Positions 15,856 to 22,782 of a stretch of DNA of 32,011 bases are shown one piece after another. The notes under the pieces were generated by a model. That model was not told where the DNA came from. It was given only the letters and a program-made list of their open reading frames with translations, and did no database searches. Source of the stretch: Gemmatimonadota bacterium (GTDB lineage: Bacteria; Gemmatimonadota; Gemmatimonadetes; Gemmatimonadales; GWC2-71-9). Numbering within the stretch: the stretch's first letter is position 1; the number at the start of each line of letters is the position of its first letter. Location of the stretch: assembly GCA_016209985.1 (NCBI GenBank), contig JACQVB010000265.1:1-32011 (forward strand), written 5' to 3'. Both the position numbers and the translations under genes were made by a program.

Positions 15856-17097
15856 GTGATCGCGCGCCCCGTCGCCTATCCCGATGTGGAATCGTGCGTC
15901 GAGGCGACCCTCAGCAGGATAGGCCGGCGGATTTGCCTCGGCACTCCGCTGGAACTCGGCAAGGCGAACCACCTGGTCAACGAGTTTTTCCGGCGAGCCC
16001 GCGAAGACCCCGGCATCGAGCTGCACATCTTCACGGCGCCCACGCTTGGGAGGCCGCGCTGGAAAGGCGAGCGGGAGCGGCGATTCCTGGAGCCCCTCTC
16101 CCAACGGCTCGTCGGCGGCGATCCCGAGATCGCGTACCTGGAGCCGCTCCGGCGGAGCGAACTGCCCGCCAACATCCGGGTAAGCGAGTTCTATTTTCAG
16201 CCGGGAAGTATGCTGCGCAGCCCACTCGCCCAGCAGCAGTACGTCAGCAGCAACTACACCCACGTGGTACGCGACGTGCTCGATGCCGGACTCAATGTGC
16301 TCGCCCAACAGGTGGCGAAATCAGAAGAGGACGGAGCCACCCACCTGAGCCTGAGCTGCAATCCCGACCTGACACTCGACCTGGCACCCCAGATGCGCGC
16401 CGCGGAGCGGCGGGGCGGGAAGATCGCGCTGCTGGCTCAGGTCAACCGCCAGCTCCCCTTCATGTATGGCGATGCCGTCGTTACCCCCGACTACTTCGAC
16501 GGCATCGTGGACCAGCCGCGTTACGATTTTCCACTCTTCGCCCCACCCAACACCGCGGTGAGCACAGCGGATTACCTGATCGCGTTGCACGTCAGCGCGC
16601 TCATCCGCGACGGCGGCACGCCCCAGCTGGGAATCGGATCGCTGGGTGATGCGGTCACCTACCTCCTGAAGCTGAGGCATCAGCAGAACCAGATCTATGG
16701 GCAACTTCTATCGGAGGCTGGCGTGACCGGCCGGTTCGCCGAGTTGGTCCAGCAGGTGGGCGGAGCCGGGCCGTTCGAGCAGGGCCTCTATGGGGCGAGC
16801 GAGATGCTGGTCGACGGCTTTCTCGAGCTCTCTATCGGTGCGGGATTCTCAAACGTCGCGTACACGACCACGTGGGTATCCAACGCCCTCAACACGGGCG
16901 CCATCGGCTGCGAGGTCACCCCGGCGACCCTCGAGGCTAACGCACGGCCTTCGACGGCTCCGAGATATCTTCCAGCGCCTTTCCTACCAGTTTCTCATCA
17001 TGGGTTTCGACCGCCAGATCGCCGAGCGAGACAATCCCGGTCAGCCGCTTTTCGCGGTTCTAGACCGGCAGGCGGCGAACCTGCCTTTGGCGCATGA
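15856..17097 (+). CDS. Truncated acetyl-CoA hydrolase/transferase-like protein
   Basis: 413 codons. Residues 1 to about 325 resemble the N-terminal half of long (about 600 residues) acetyl-CoA hydrolase/CoA-transferase family proteins: GTPLELGKANHLVNEFF near the start, SNYTHVVRDVLDAGLNVLAQ, the SLSCNPD strand, VNRQLPFMYGDAVV, GIGSLGDAVTYLL and FEQGLYGASEMLVDGFLEL. After about base 16830 the similarity stops. The remaining codons look unrelated, and the last ones (from 16937) are antisense to the CBS gene. The C-terminal half, which carries much of the CoA-transferase active site, is therefore missing. This looks like a deletion joint or 3' truncation, and activity is doubtful. Start is GTG 15856 with GAGGCGG upstream. 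Confidence 0.72.
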   Translation: MIARPVAYPDVESCVEATLSRIGRRICLGTPLELGKANHLVNEFFRRAREDPGIELHIFTAPTLGRPRWKGERERRFLEPLSQRLVGGDPEIAYLEPLRRSELPANIRVSEFYFQPGSMLRSPLAQQQYVSSNYTHVVRDVLDAGLNVLAQQVAKSEEDGATHLSLSCNPDLTLDLAPQMRAAERRGGKIALLAQVNRQLPFMYGDAVVTPDYFDGIVDQPRYDFPLFAPPNTAVSTADYLIALHVSALIRDGGTPQLGIGSLGDAVTYLLKLRHQQNQIYGQLLSEAGVTGRFAELVQQVGGAGPFEQGLYGASEMLVDGFLELSIGAGFSNVAYTTTWVSNALNTGAIGCEVTPATLEANARPSTAPRYLPAPFLPVSHHGFRPPDRRARQSRSAAFRGSRPAGGEPAFGA

Positions 17098-17368
17098 CCT
17101 CGACGGCTTCCTTGACGTCCTGATCTTCGAAGCAGTAAAACACTTCGGGCGACATCGCCTCGCGGACTTGCTGCGTCCGTGGATCACGCCCTTCCGACAC
17201 CGAGCGCAGGGTGATATCCCGGTCGGTGAGTATGCCGACCAGGCGATCGCTGTCGCACACCGGCAGCGAGCCTACATCCAGCTCCTTCATCCGCTTCGCC
17301 GCATCGTAGAGAGTCGCATCAGGGCGGGTACACACGGCGCCCCGCGTCATCACTTCGTTGATTCGCAT
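16937..17368 (-). pseudogene. CBS-pair protein interrupted by an in-frame TAG
   Basis: ATG 17368 with GGAGGAGG upstream opens a tandem CBS-domain protein: MRINEVMTRGAVCTRPDATL, LVGILTDRDITLRSV, then VREAMSPEVFYCFEDQDV and VMRQRQVRRLPV. TAG at 17062-17060 stops it in CBS 2. The same frame continues with NREKRLTGIVSLGDLAVE and ends ALEDISEPSKAVR at TAG 16937-16939, giving 143 codons, the usual length. Homologues typically have Leu where the TAG stands, so one base (TTG to TAG) explains it. CBS pairs bind adenine nucleotides. Either a recent nonsense mutation, a sequencing error or amber read-through; the first two are likelier. The 3' part is antisense to the truncated CoA-transferase frame. 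Confidence 0.8.
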
Positions 17369-17413
17369 ACCGGCCTCCTCCACATACGTGGTCGTTGGGA
17401 CAGGTTGCTCCCG

Positions 17414-17444
17414 CGGAACTGTCCTTCCACTCCTATCCCGGTCC
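17414..17444 (+). promoter_or_regulatory. Candidate ECF-type promoter before the second Sec-peroxiredoxin
   Basis: GGAACT at 17415-17420 and CGGTCC at 17439-17444 repeat the arrangement GGAAC...GTCC seen before the sigma gene, with GTC at the same offset. The coding start is about 110 bases further on. The match is weaker than at 252 and may be chance. Confidence 0.25.
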
Positions 17445-17556
17445 TACCCCGGCGGATGATGCTCGTTGCTCCAACCGGCACGGCCGGGCGATGCGTTGAC
17501 GCGGCATCGGCGGCAGCCCTCAGGGCAACTAGAAGCCTGCGGCGGGTATCTGGGTC

Positions 17557-18039
17557 ATGGAATGCCTTCGCGTGGGGCACCGTTTTCCGTCGCTCACCGC
17601 CCGCGCGGTCGACGGCAGTACGCTGACCATTCCCGACGAGCTGCGCGACCTCACCGCGGTACTCATCTTCTATCGCGGGCACTGGTGAAGCCACTGCCGT
17701 CAGCAGTTGGCTGACTTCCAGCAGCACCACGCAGAGTTCAACGCCCTGGACACCCAGGTCGTGGCATTGTCCGCGGATATGGAAAGCGACGCACGCGAGA
17801 CGGTGGAGAAGCTGGGGCTCGACTTCACGGTCCTGTACGGCCTCGATCCCGAAAGCACCTCGCGCGCTATCGGCTGCTATACCGGCACGCGCGAGGTCCG
17901 GCCGATCATCCAGCCCGCGGGGTTTGTGCTGCGACCCGACGGCAGCATCGCCCACGCCGTGTATTCGAGCGGAAAAGTCGGCCGGTTCACGGCCGGCGAT
18001 GGGTTGACTATCGTGAAGGATCTTAGGAAGAAGCTATGA
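17557..18039 (+). CDS. Selenocysteine-containing peroxiredoxin-like protein (UGA-recoded)
   Basis: AhpC/TSA-type protein of 160 residues if TGA 17686-17688 is selenocysteine 44. ATG 17557 opens MECLRVGHRFPSLTARAVDG, then LIFYRGHW-U44-S-H-C47-RQQLADFQ. The UGA replaces the peroxidatic Cys of the F-Y-R-G-x-W-C motif, giving UxxC. The frame after the TGA is fully redoxin-like (VVALSADMESDARETVEKLG, FTVLYGLD, PAGFVLRPDGSIAHAVYSSG) and ends at 18039, overlapping the next start by ATGA. No signal peptide, so a cytosolic counterpart of the secreted enzyme at 3654. A SECIS-like hairpin lies at 17694-17721. Without read-through only a 43-residue stub would be made. Likely substrate: hydrogen or organic peroxides. 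Confidence 0.92.
17694..17721 (+). promoter_or_regulatory. Candidate bacterial SECIS stem-loop for TGA 17686
   Basis: GTCAGC (17699-17704) pairs perfectly with GCTGAC (17710-17715) around the loop AGTTG (17705-17709). A short lower stem CTG/CAG (17694-17696 with 17719-17721) closes an internal loop. There are 16 bases from TGA to the apical loop and G is the second loop base, the same geometry as at 5811-5827. Confidence 0.82.
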
Positions 18040-18566
18040 GAAATCCCCTGCAACTCTATCGCACCAAGCGGAACTTCCGGCGCACACCGGAGCCTCGGGG
18101 CCGGCGCCCACGACCCAGCGCCCGGCCGGTGTTCGTGATCCAGAAGCACGCCGCCACCACCCTCCATTACGATTTCCGACTCGAAGTCGGGGGCGTGCTC
18201 AAGTCGTGGGTGGTACCCAAAGGCCCGCCGAGTGGCGCCAAGACCAAGCGTCTGGCGATGGCAACCGAGGACCATCCCCTGGAGTACGCCGCGTTCGAGG
18301 GTGTGATCCCGCAAGGCGAATACGGCGCGGGGCCGATGATGATCTGGGACCGCGGGCCGTACCGAAATCTGATGGAAAAGGACGGCGAGCCGGTTCCTAT
18401 CGACCAGGCGCTGGAGGATGGGCACCTCGTGGTCGGGTTGGAAGGCAAGAAGCTCACCGGAGCGTACATTCTGAGGCGGATGGGCGGAGATCCGCGGAAG
18501 TGGCTGCTGATGAAACGGCCGCCATCTTCGCGCGCATCGCACTCGGAGAATCGGAGGAAGCGGTGA
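18036..18566 (+). CDS. LigD-type DNA 3'-phosphoesterase domain protein
   Basis: A 176-residue stand-alone version of the 3'-phosphoesterase module of DNA ligase D. Family marks are FVIQKHAATTLHYDFRLEVG (metal-binding His and Asp), LKSWVVPKGPP, EDHPLEYAAFEGVIPQGEYG and the closing RKWLLMKR. The module removes 3'-phosphate or ribonucleotide ends before non-homologous end joining. No ligase or Ku gene is in the window. It overlaps the Sec-peroxiredoxin stop (ATGA 18036-18039) and the M50 start (GTGA 18563-18566), forming a coupled three-gene unit. Pairing with a peroxidase fits repair of oxidised DNA ends, as inference. Confidence 0.92.
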   Translation: MRNPLQLYRTKRNFRRTPEPRGRRPRPSARPVFVIQKHAATTLHYDFRLEVGGVLKSWVVPKGPPSGAKTKRLAMATEDHPLEYAAFEGVIPQGEYGAGPMMIWDRGPYRNLMEKDGEPVPIDQALEDGHLVVGLEGKKLTGAYILRRMGGDPRKWLLMKRPPSSRASHSENRRKR

Positions 18567-19750
18567 CCGATCCGGCGGAAGGCTCGAGAGAACCTGGGCG
18601 GAAGAACCGGTTCGCGGTGAGGGCTCTGGGCGGCATTCGGCTCGGCAAGATCTTTGGGCTCGAGGTCCGGGTCGATTACTCCTGGTTCCTGATCTTTTTC
18701 TTGATCCTGTGGTCCCTCACCATGGGAGTTTTCCCGGCCGACTATCCGGGAAAACCGGCGGGCACCTACGTCGCGATGGGAATCGTCGCGACGCTGCTCT
18801 TCTTCGCCTCGCTGCTGGCGCACGAGATCTCCCACTCCATCGTCGCCCGCCGGCGCGGAATCCCGGTGGAGGGGATTACCCTCTTCATCTTTGGAGGAAT
18901 GGCGCACACCCGGATGGAGGCGGAAGAGCCGGCCGACGAATTCATCATCGCCGGCGTGGGACCCCTTTCCAGCCTCCTGATCGCCCTTTTGTTCGGCGTG
19001 CTGGGCGCCGTGGGAAACCGACTCGGCTGGAGCCCGGCTGCCACGATCGTCACCCGTTATCTGGCCTACATTAACGTAGCACTCGCGGTGTTCAACTTGC
19101 TGCCGGGTTTCCCACTGGACGGCGGCCGCCTCTTTCGCGCCGCAGTGTGGAAGTATACCGGAGACCTCACCAAGGCGACCCGCTATGCGACCAACGGTGG
19201 GAAGCTGCTCGGTTATGCGCTCATGGCAGTCGGTTTCCTGCAGATGTTCATGCTGCGGAACTTCGGCGGGCTCTGGTTCGTCTTCATCGGCTGGTTCGTA
19301 CGCACCGCGGCCGAGGCGAGCTTCGCCCAGCACCGGTTGCTGCGCTCACTCGAAGGCATCCGCGCGCGGGACGTCATGAGCAGCCCTCCCGAGACGGTTT
19401 CACCCGACCTCTCGGTCCAACAGTTCGTGGACGAGCATATCCTGCGAGGCCGTCATCGGGCGTATCCGGTGGTCGAGGATGATCATCCGGTCGGACTCAT
19501 CACCCTGGAGCAGGTCAAGGCAGTACCACGGGGGGAATGGGGAAGTCGGACCATCCGTGATGCCATGGCGCCGCTCGATGGAGTAGCCGTGGCCGAGCGG
19601 CAAGAAAAGATGACCGAGATTCTCCAGAAGCTTGCCCGCTCCACCGGTGGTCGCGTACTCGTGGTCAGCAACGGCCACGTCGAGGGCCTGATTACGCGGA
19701 GCGATTTGGCCCGGTGGCTGGAACGCGCGGAGCTCATCGGACGGAGCTGA
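18563..19750 (+). CDS. Site-2 protease family (M50) metalloprotease with CBS pair
   Basis: A 395-residue membrane protease. About six hydrophobic segments lie in residues 35-240. The zinc site is H87-E88-x-x-H91 in LLAHEISHSIVA, and the third ligand is Asp186 in NLLPGFPLDGGR. Two CBS motifs follow (about 265-390; IRARDVMSSPPETVSPDLSV and LITLEQV; LVVSNGHVEGLITRSDLARW). This is the SpoIVFB-like group with C-terminal CBS domains, where nucleotide binding is thought to control intramembrane proteolysis. GTG 18563 is chosen for the GGAGGAAG just before it and the overlap with the LigD-like stop. Substrate unknown; a membrane anti-sigma factor is a usual kind of target for the family. Confidence 0.93.
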   Translation: MTDPAEGSREPGRKNRFAVRALGGIRLGKIFGLEVRVDYSWFLIFFLILWSLTMGVFPADYPGKPAGTYVAMGIVATLLFFASLLAHEISHSIVARRRGIPVEGITLFIFGGMAHTRMEAEEPADEFIIAGVGPLSSLLIALLFGVLGAVGNRLGWSPAATIVTRYLAYINVALAVFNLLPGFPLDGGRLFRAAVWKYTGDLTKATRYATNGGKLLGYALMAVGFLQMFMLRNFGGLWFVFIGWFVRTAAEASFAQHRLLRSLEGIRARDVMSSPPETVSPDLSVQQFVDEHILRGRHRAYPVVEDDHPVGLITLEQVKAVPRGEWGSRTIRDAMAPLDGVAVAERQEKMTEILQKLARSTGGRVLVVSNGHVEGLITRSDLARWLERAELIGRS

Positions 19751-19868
19751 GCCACGCCGCGCTCTGAACTCCGCGCTCGCACTGAGGAAGGAGGGTAAAG
19801 AAGGTGACCTTCCCTCTTGTCCCTCGGCACTCGAGTACACCACCCTGGCCGAGAACTTAGTGATCGCA

Positions 19869-19898
19869 AAGTGAAACACTTGGTCCGTTACCAAGGAG
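19869..19898 (+). promoter_or_regulatory. Mutually exclusive hairpins at the GYD-gene ribosome-binding site
   Basis: Two stems overlap: AAGTG/CACTT (19869-19873 with 19877-19881) and CTTGGT/ACCAAG (19879-19884 with 19890-19895). They share 19879-19881, so only one can form at a time. The second hides the first base of the GGAG ribosome-binding site (19895-19898) of the gene at 19907. The layout could be a small translational switch, but short stems like these also arise by chance. Confidence 0.35.
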
Positions 19899-19906
19899 CG
19901 TGTGTC

Positions 19907-20194
19907 ATGACCACCTACATTATTCTGAGCCGCTTCTCGCCAGACGCCATCCGCGAACCCCAGCAAATCAAAGAATTGGCCGACAAGGTCTCTGCGAGAA
20001 TCAAGAGCGACTGCCCGGGAGTCAGGTGGAAGGATAGTTATGCGACCCTGGGGCGCTTCGACGTGATCGACGTGGTTGAGGCGGGGGATCCCAAGGAGAT
20101 CGAACGGGTTGCGATGATCATTCGCGCGATGGGGCACGCGAGCACGGAGACGCTGGTGGGAACGCCCTGGAAAGAGTTTCTCGCGGCAATGTAG
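19907..20194 (+). CDS. GYD-domain protein
   Basis: A 95-residue protein of the GYD family, a small dimeric ferredoxin-like alpha/beta barrel fold of unknown function. Visible marks are MTTYIILSRFSPDAI, the G-V-R-W-K-D-S-Y-A-T-L-G-R-F-D stretch that carries the family's G-x-(Y/F)-D signature, and the closing STETLVGTPWKEFLAAM. ATG 19907 has AAGGAG 8 bases before it. It is monocistronic by spacing: 156 bases follow M50, and 405 precede the next gene. Confidence 0.88.
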   Translation: MTTYIILSRFSPDAIREPQQIKELADKVSARIKSDCPGVRWKDSYATLGRFDVIDVVEAGDPKEIERVAMIIRAMGHASTETLVGTPWKEFLAAM

Positions 20195-20599
20195 CCTGGG
20201 GCGCGCGGCGGTCGGGCGATCCGCCCAGTGGTCTAGGCTTGCCCGATCCGGACCCGATCTTCGTTGCGGAGGGGTGGAGAGGGTTGGTGCCGATAGGGGC
20301 CGAGTGGCAGCCAAGACGACCGTGGTTGCGACGAGGGCGCTGGCGAACCTCGACATGTGGTTTTCTGGATTGATTCAGATGGTTTGATGCGTAGGGAAGG
20401 TGGAGGGTCGCAGGACTGCTATCGGATGCGGGGGCCTTTTCTCCGTGCGTAGTTGTTCATCTCGCCCACGGGCCTAGGACAAGCTGTCTCGCTCCGCTCG
20501 GCAGGGCGTCCGCGCTCCGCACCCCACTTACTAATTACCAACTGCCGCACCCCTCACTATGCTATCCGATGTCTCTCACCTGCCACAGGAGGCCAGGTT
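20195..20599. other. Gene-poor interval with one weak reading frame
   Basis: No family is recognisable here. On the minus strand ATG 20356 opens a frame starting MSRFASALVATTVVLAATRP, which looks like a signal peptide. It has no ribosome-binding site and runs antisense to GYD and M50, so it may be the stump of a lost secreted protein or chance. The right end holds the smbP promoter candidate. Confidence 0.4.
20535..20563 (+). promoter_or_regulatory. Candidate sigma-70 promoter of the SmbP-like gene
   Basis: TTACCA (20535-20540) and TATGCT (20558-20563) match the -35 and -10 consensus at four of six bases each, with a 17-base spacer, in a locally AT-richer patch. The coding start follows 37 bases after the -10. 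Confidence 0.35.
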
Positions 20600-21010
20600 A
20601 TGAAACTGCTGAACGCCGCACTGTCGGTCGCGCTGGTCGGCCTAATCGCTGCTCCCGCCGCCAGCGCTCAGGCGTACGGGAAGGGGGACACCACGAAAGC
20701 CAAGCCTGCCAGCCATCTCGCCCAAGCGAAAAACCACACCGAAGTGGCGATCAAGGAAGGCAAGGCGGGAAGGGCCGACGCGGTCGTGACGCATGCCCAG
20801 GAAGCCATGACCCACGCCAAGGCAGCGGATCAGGAAAAATCCACTGTGCATACTCAGGCCGCGATCAAGAGCCTGCAGGAAGCGATCGACCATGGCAAGA
20901 TGGGCCACGCCGACATCGCTACGAAAGCGGCACAGACGGCGCTGGAGCATCTCAACATGCAGAGCGGCGACAGGGAAAAAGGTGGGATGAGGAAAGCTCC
21001 GACGAGGTAG
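20600..21010 (+). CDS. SmbP-like small metal-binding protein
   Basis: A 136-residue exported protein. The signal peptide (about 1-23) ends in ASA-Q. The mature part is a helical bundle rich in spaced histidines: H-L-A-Q-A-K-N-H, VVTHAQEAMTHAKAAD, then AIDHGKMGHADIATKAAQ and ALEHL. This is the pattern of the small metal-binding protein SmbP first described in Nitrosomonas, a periplasmic copper-binding protein; HGKMGHAD is especially typical. ATG 20600 has AGGAGG at 7 bases. The role would be periplasmic buffering of copper or other divalent metals. The family call rests on the repeat pattern. Confidence 0.82.
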   Translation: MKLLNAALSVALVGLIAAPAASAQAYGKGDTTKAKPASHLAQAKNHTEVAIKEGKAGRADAVVTHAQEAMTHAKAADQEKSTVHTQAAIKSLQEAIDHGKMGHADIATKAAQTALEHLNMQSGDREKGGMRKAPTR

Positions 21011-21137
21011 GCATCAGCAGCCTCATGCGCTTCCAAGGTGCGCGGTCCCAGGTGCGCAAGTTCGAAAACCGCGCGCCTGCAACCGGGCCGCTACGGAATC
21101 CGGAGCCGCTGGGGCTCCAATTGCGGGTCGATGGTCT

Positions 21138-21239
21138 CACTTTGCCCGCGACGTACTCGTGCCTCAGCGGGCTCTTCTCTTCGACGGCGAGGTATTCCTC
21201 GAGCGACATCAGGTGCCCAGCAGGCCGCGGCCGTTCCAT
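21138..21239 (-). pseudogene. Truncated second copy of the Uma2 gene
   Basis: ATG 21239 opens MERPRPAGHLMSLEEYLA, then VEEKSPLRHEYVAGKV, nearly identical to residues 1-35 of the Uma2 protein at 15143-15769. Similarity stops at about 21138; the nuclease core is absent. The upstream 50 bases (twin hairpins at 21242-21248/21253-21259 and 21271-21274/21280-21283) also match the intact copy. This is the broken end of a duplicated gene. The stretch 21011-21314 holds nothing else recognisable. Confidence 0.85.
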
Positions 21240-21314
21240 ACGCCGGGCATAGGCTCGGCAGATCCGAGCGCGCAAGACCTGCGTTTTCTTGATCCAACGA
21301 GCAGCTACCTATAC

Positions 21315-21836
21315 CTAACTGGGCCGGTCGTGTCCGCCGACTCCTGACGCCGCTTCGGCAACCCATTGAACCGGGTCGCCTACGGCAATGACGCCGCTGT
21401 CGAGCACTTCGCCATATGCGCCACCCTTCCAGGGCAACCGCATCGCAACCTGCAATCCTGGATGCGCTTCCTCCATCCGCTCGCACGGCCGCGTCTCGCC
21501 GAGCACTCGCAGGCAACAGCCGCCGATCCGCAGGATGCGACCCCGCTGGCCCGCCAGCGAGAGTCCGCTCACCATGAGATTGGCCCGGCGCGCGGAAGCA
21601 TCGAGTCGGCCGCCGGTCTCCCCCATGAGGGATTCCCACATTTCCTTCTCGATGATCGTGACCTGACGTCGGCCGCGGAGGTCGGCGTTCCCCTTGATCC
21701 CCCAGCCGGCGAACAACTCGGCCGAGGAGACCGGATCCATCGGTCCGCGATGCGCACGCTTGATCCAGATGGCACTCAGCACCCTTGCACCAGCGTGAGT
21801 CGTATCCGCGGGATCCGCGGCCGCTTCAGAACGCAT
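21315..21836 (-). CDS. MOSC-domain protein
   Basis: A 173-residue MOSC (molybdenum cofactor sulfurase C-terminal) domain protein. Visible marks are IWIKRAHRGPMDPV, the GIKGNADLRGRRQVTIIEKE core, ARRANLMVSG and GETRPCERM, with the cysteine usual for the fold, then ending in VIAVGDPVQWV. MOSC domains are thought to carry or transfer sulfur for metal-sulfur centres or act on oxidised substrates. ATG 21836 overlaps the DUF983 stop by 11 bases. GTG 21782, at VLSAIWIKRAHRG, is an alternative start closer to the family's normal N-terminus. It is the last gene of a minus-strand set. Confidence 0.88.
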   Translation of the reverse strand: MRSEAAADPADTTHAGARVLSAIWIKRAHRGPMDPVSSAELFAGWGIKGNADLRGRRQVTIIEKEMWESLMGETGGRLDASARRANLMVSGLSLAGQRGRILRIGGCCLRVLGETRPCERMEEAHPGLQVAMRLPWKGGAYGEVLDSGVIAVGDPVQWVAEAASGVGGHDRPS

Positions 21837-22245
21837 AGTAGAACAGGTGCATCCACAGGATGCGCGAATACCGGAACAGCACGGGGACGAGAACCAGGAA
21901 GGCCGGCACGCTCACGGCCAGCGCCCATCCCGGCGAGTGCGACGGTAACAATGCGATGGTCACGGTCGCAAGGATGCTGAAGGTGATCAACGCCAGGGCG
22001 TAGCTCAGGTACATGGCGCCCTGGAAGTATCCCGGCTCGCGCACGAACTGGTGGCCGCAGCGCGTGCAGCGCTCCTTCATCTTGAGCGTTCCGGAAAAGA
22101 CCTGCCCTTCGAGGCACTGAGGGCAGCGCTGCCGCAGGATGGCGCGCAGTCGCGCGCGCGAAGGAAGCCTGAGCTTCAAGGTCAGAACGCCGAGGGTAGC
22201 ACCCGCATCAAGCCGGCGGTGAAATCCAGCGTGTGGCTCTGCCAC
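21826..22245 (-). CDS. DUF983-family membrane protein
   Basis: A small protein with a zinc-ribbon-like N-terminal part and two membrane helices. The marks are RQRCPQCLEGQVFSGTLKMK with a second C-T-R-C-G pair, then PGYFQGAMYLSYALALITFS and a second hydrophobic stretch before the end FRYSRILWMHLFYYAF. This is the DUF983 family, of unknown function and often near cytochrome oxidase genes. ATG 22245 would overlap the upstream barrel gene by 64 bases; TTG 22179 (LKLRLPSRARLRAILRQ) avoids this and may be the true start. Confidence 0.83.
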   Translation of the reverse strand: MAEPHAGFHRRLDAGATLGVLTLKLRLPSRARLRAILRQRCPQCLEGQVFSGTLKMKERCTRCGHQFVREPGYFQGAMYLSYALALITFSILATVTIALLPSHSPGWALAVSVPAFLVLVPVLFRYSRILWMHLFYYAF

Positions 22246-22703
22246 GGCTCGACCGACCTCGCCCGGGCTTCCATTCGGAATCCCCAGCCACGACCCAGCC
22301 GCACGCGAACTCCCGACACGGCATGGAGCGTGAGCTTACTCATGTTGGGGCCATGGGTGATGTTCGCGAACCCGATGCCGCCGCCCAAAAATGGCCGAAC
22401 CGGTCCGACATAGCCCTGGCCCTGGATGGAAATCTCGGGGAGGAGATAATCGGTTCGCCCGAACTGGGTCTTGTAGCTGAGAAACGCAAGCCCGGGCTCG
22501 ATCACCACGTACGGACCGATGAGCCCGTCAAAGCGTGCCACGAAGACGATACTGTTGCCCTTCGTGCCGTAGAAGTCGTACTTCGAGATCCCGGCGCCTA
22601 CCGTGATCAGCTGGGGAGAACGCATCTGCGCTTCTCCCCGCGCCACGGGGGCCGCGAGCAGGACGATGATCGCAAGACAGACTCGCAGACTTCTGAATTT
22701 CAC
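22182..22703 (-). CDS. Small outer-membrane beta-barrel protein
   Basis: A 173-residue exported protein. The signal peptide is about 1-25 (CLAIIVLLAAPVARGEAQ). The rest is a series of alternating hydrophobic strands with glycine and aromatic residues (LITVGAGISKYDFYG, YVVIEPGLAFLSYKT, RPFLGGGIGFANIT, FRMEARARSVEPW, LDFTAGLMRVLPSAF). The pattern and terminal strand fit an eight-strand outer-membrane porin-like barrel. No specific family is recognised, so the function is unknown. This also indicates a diderm cell. Confidence 0.72.
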   Translation of the reverse strand: MKFRSLRVCLAIIVLLAAPVARGEAQMRSPQLITVGAGISKYDFYGTKGNSIVFVARFDGLIGPYVVIEPGLAFLSYKTQFGRTDYLLPEISIQGQGYVGPVRPFLGGGIGFANITHGPNMSKLTLHAVSGVRVRLGRGWGFRMEARARSVEPWQSHTLDFTAGLMRVLPSAF

Positions 22704-22782
22704 GGTCGCATCCCGGCGCTAGAGTGTCGCGGGCAAAGATACCCGGTCCCGCGGGTTTGGTGCCTTGCAGGGGCCGCGCACC

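Noticed and set aside
17060-17062. TAG in the CBS gene as pyrrolysine or amber recoding
   Set aside because: The position is normally Leu, not catalytic; no amber-decoding machinery is seen; a one-base nonsense mutation or error is simpler.
18167-19333. Long minus-strand frame opposite LigD-PE and M50
   Set aside because: Charged, low-complexity translation without motifs, a mirror of the real plus-strand genes in GC-rich DNA.
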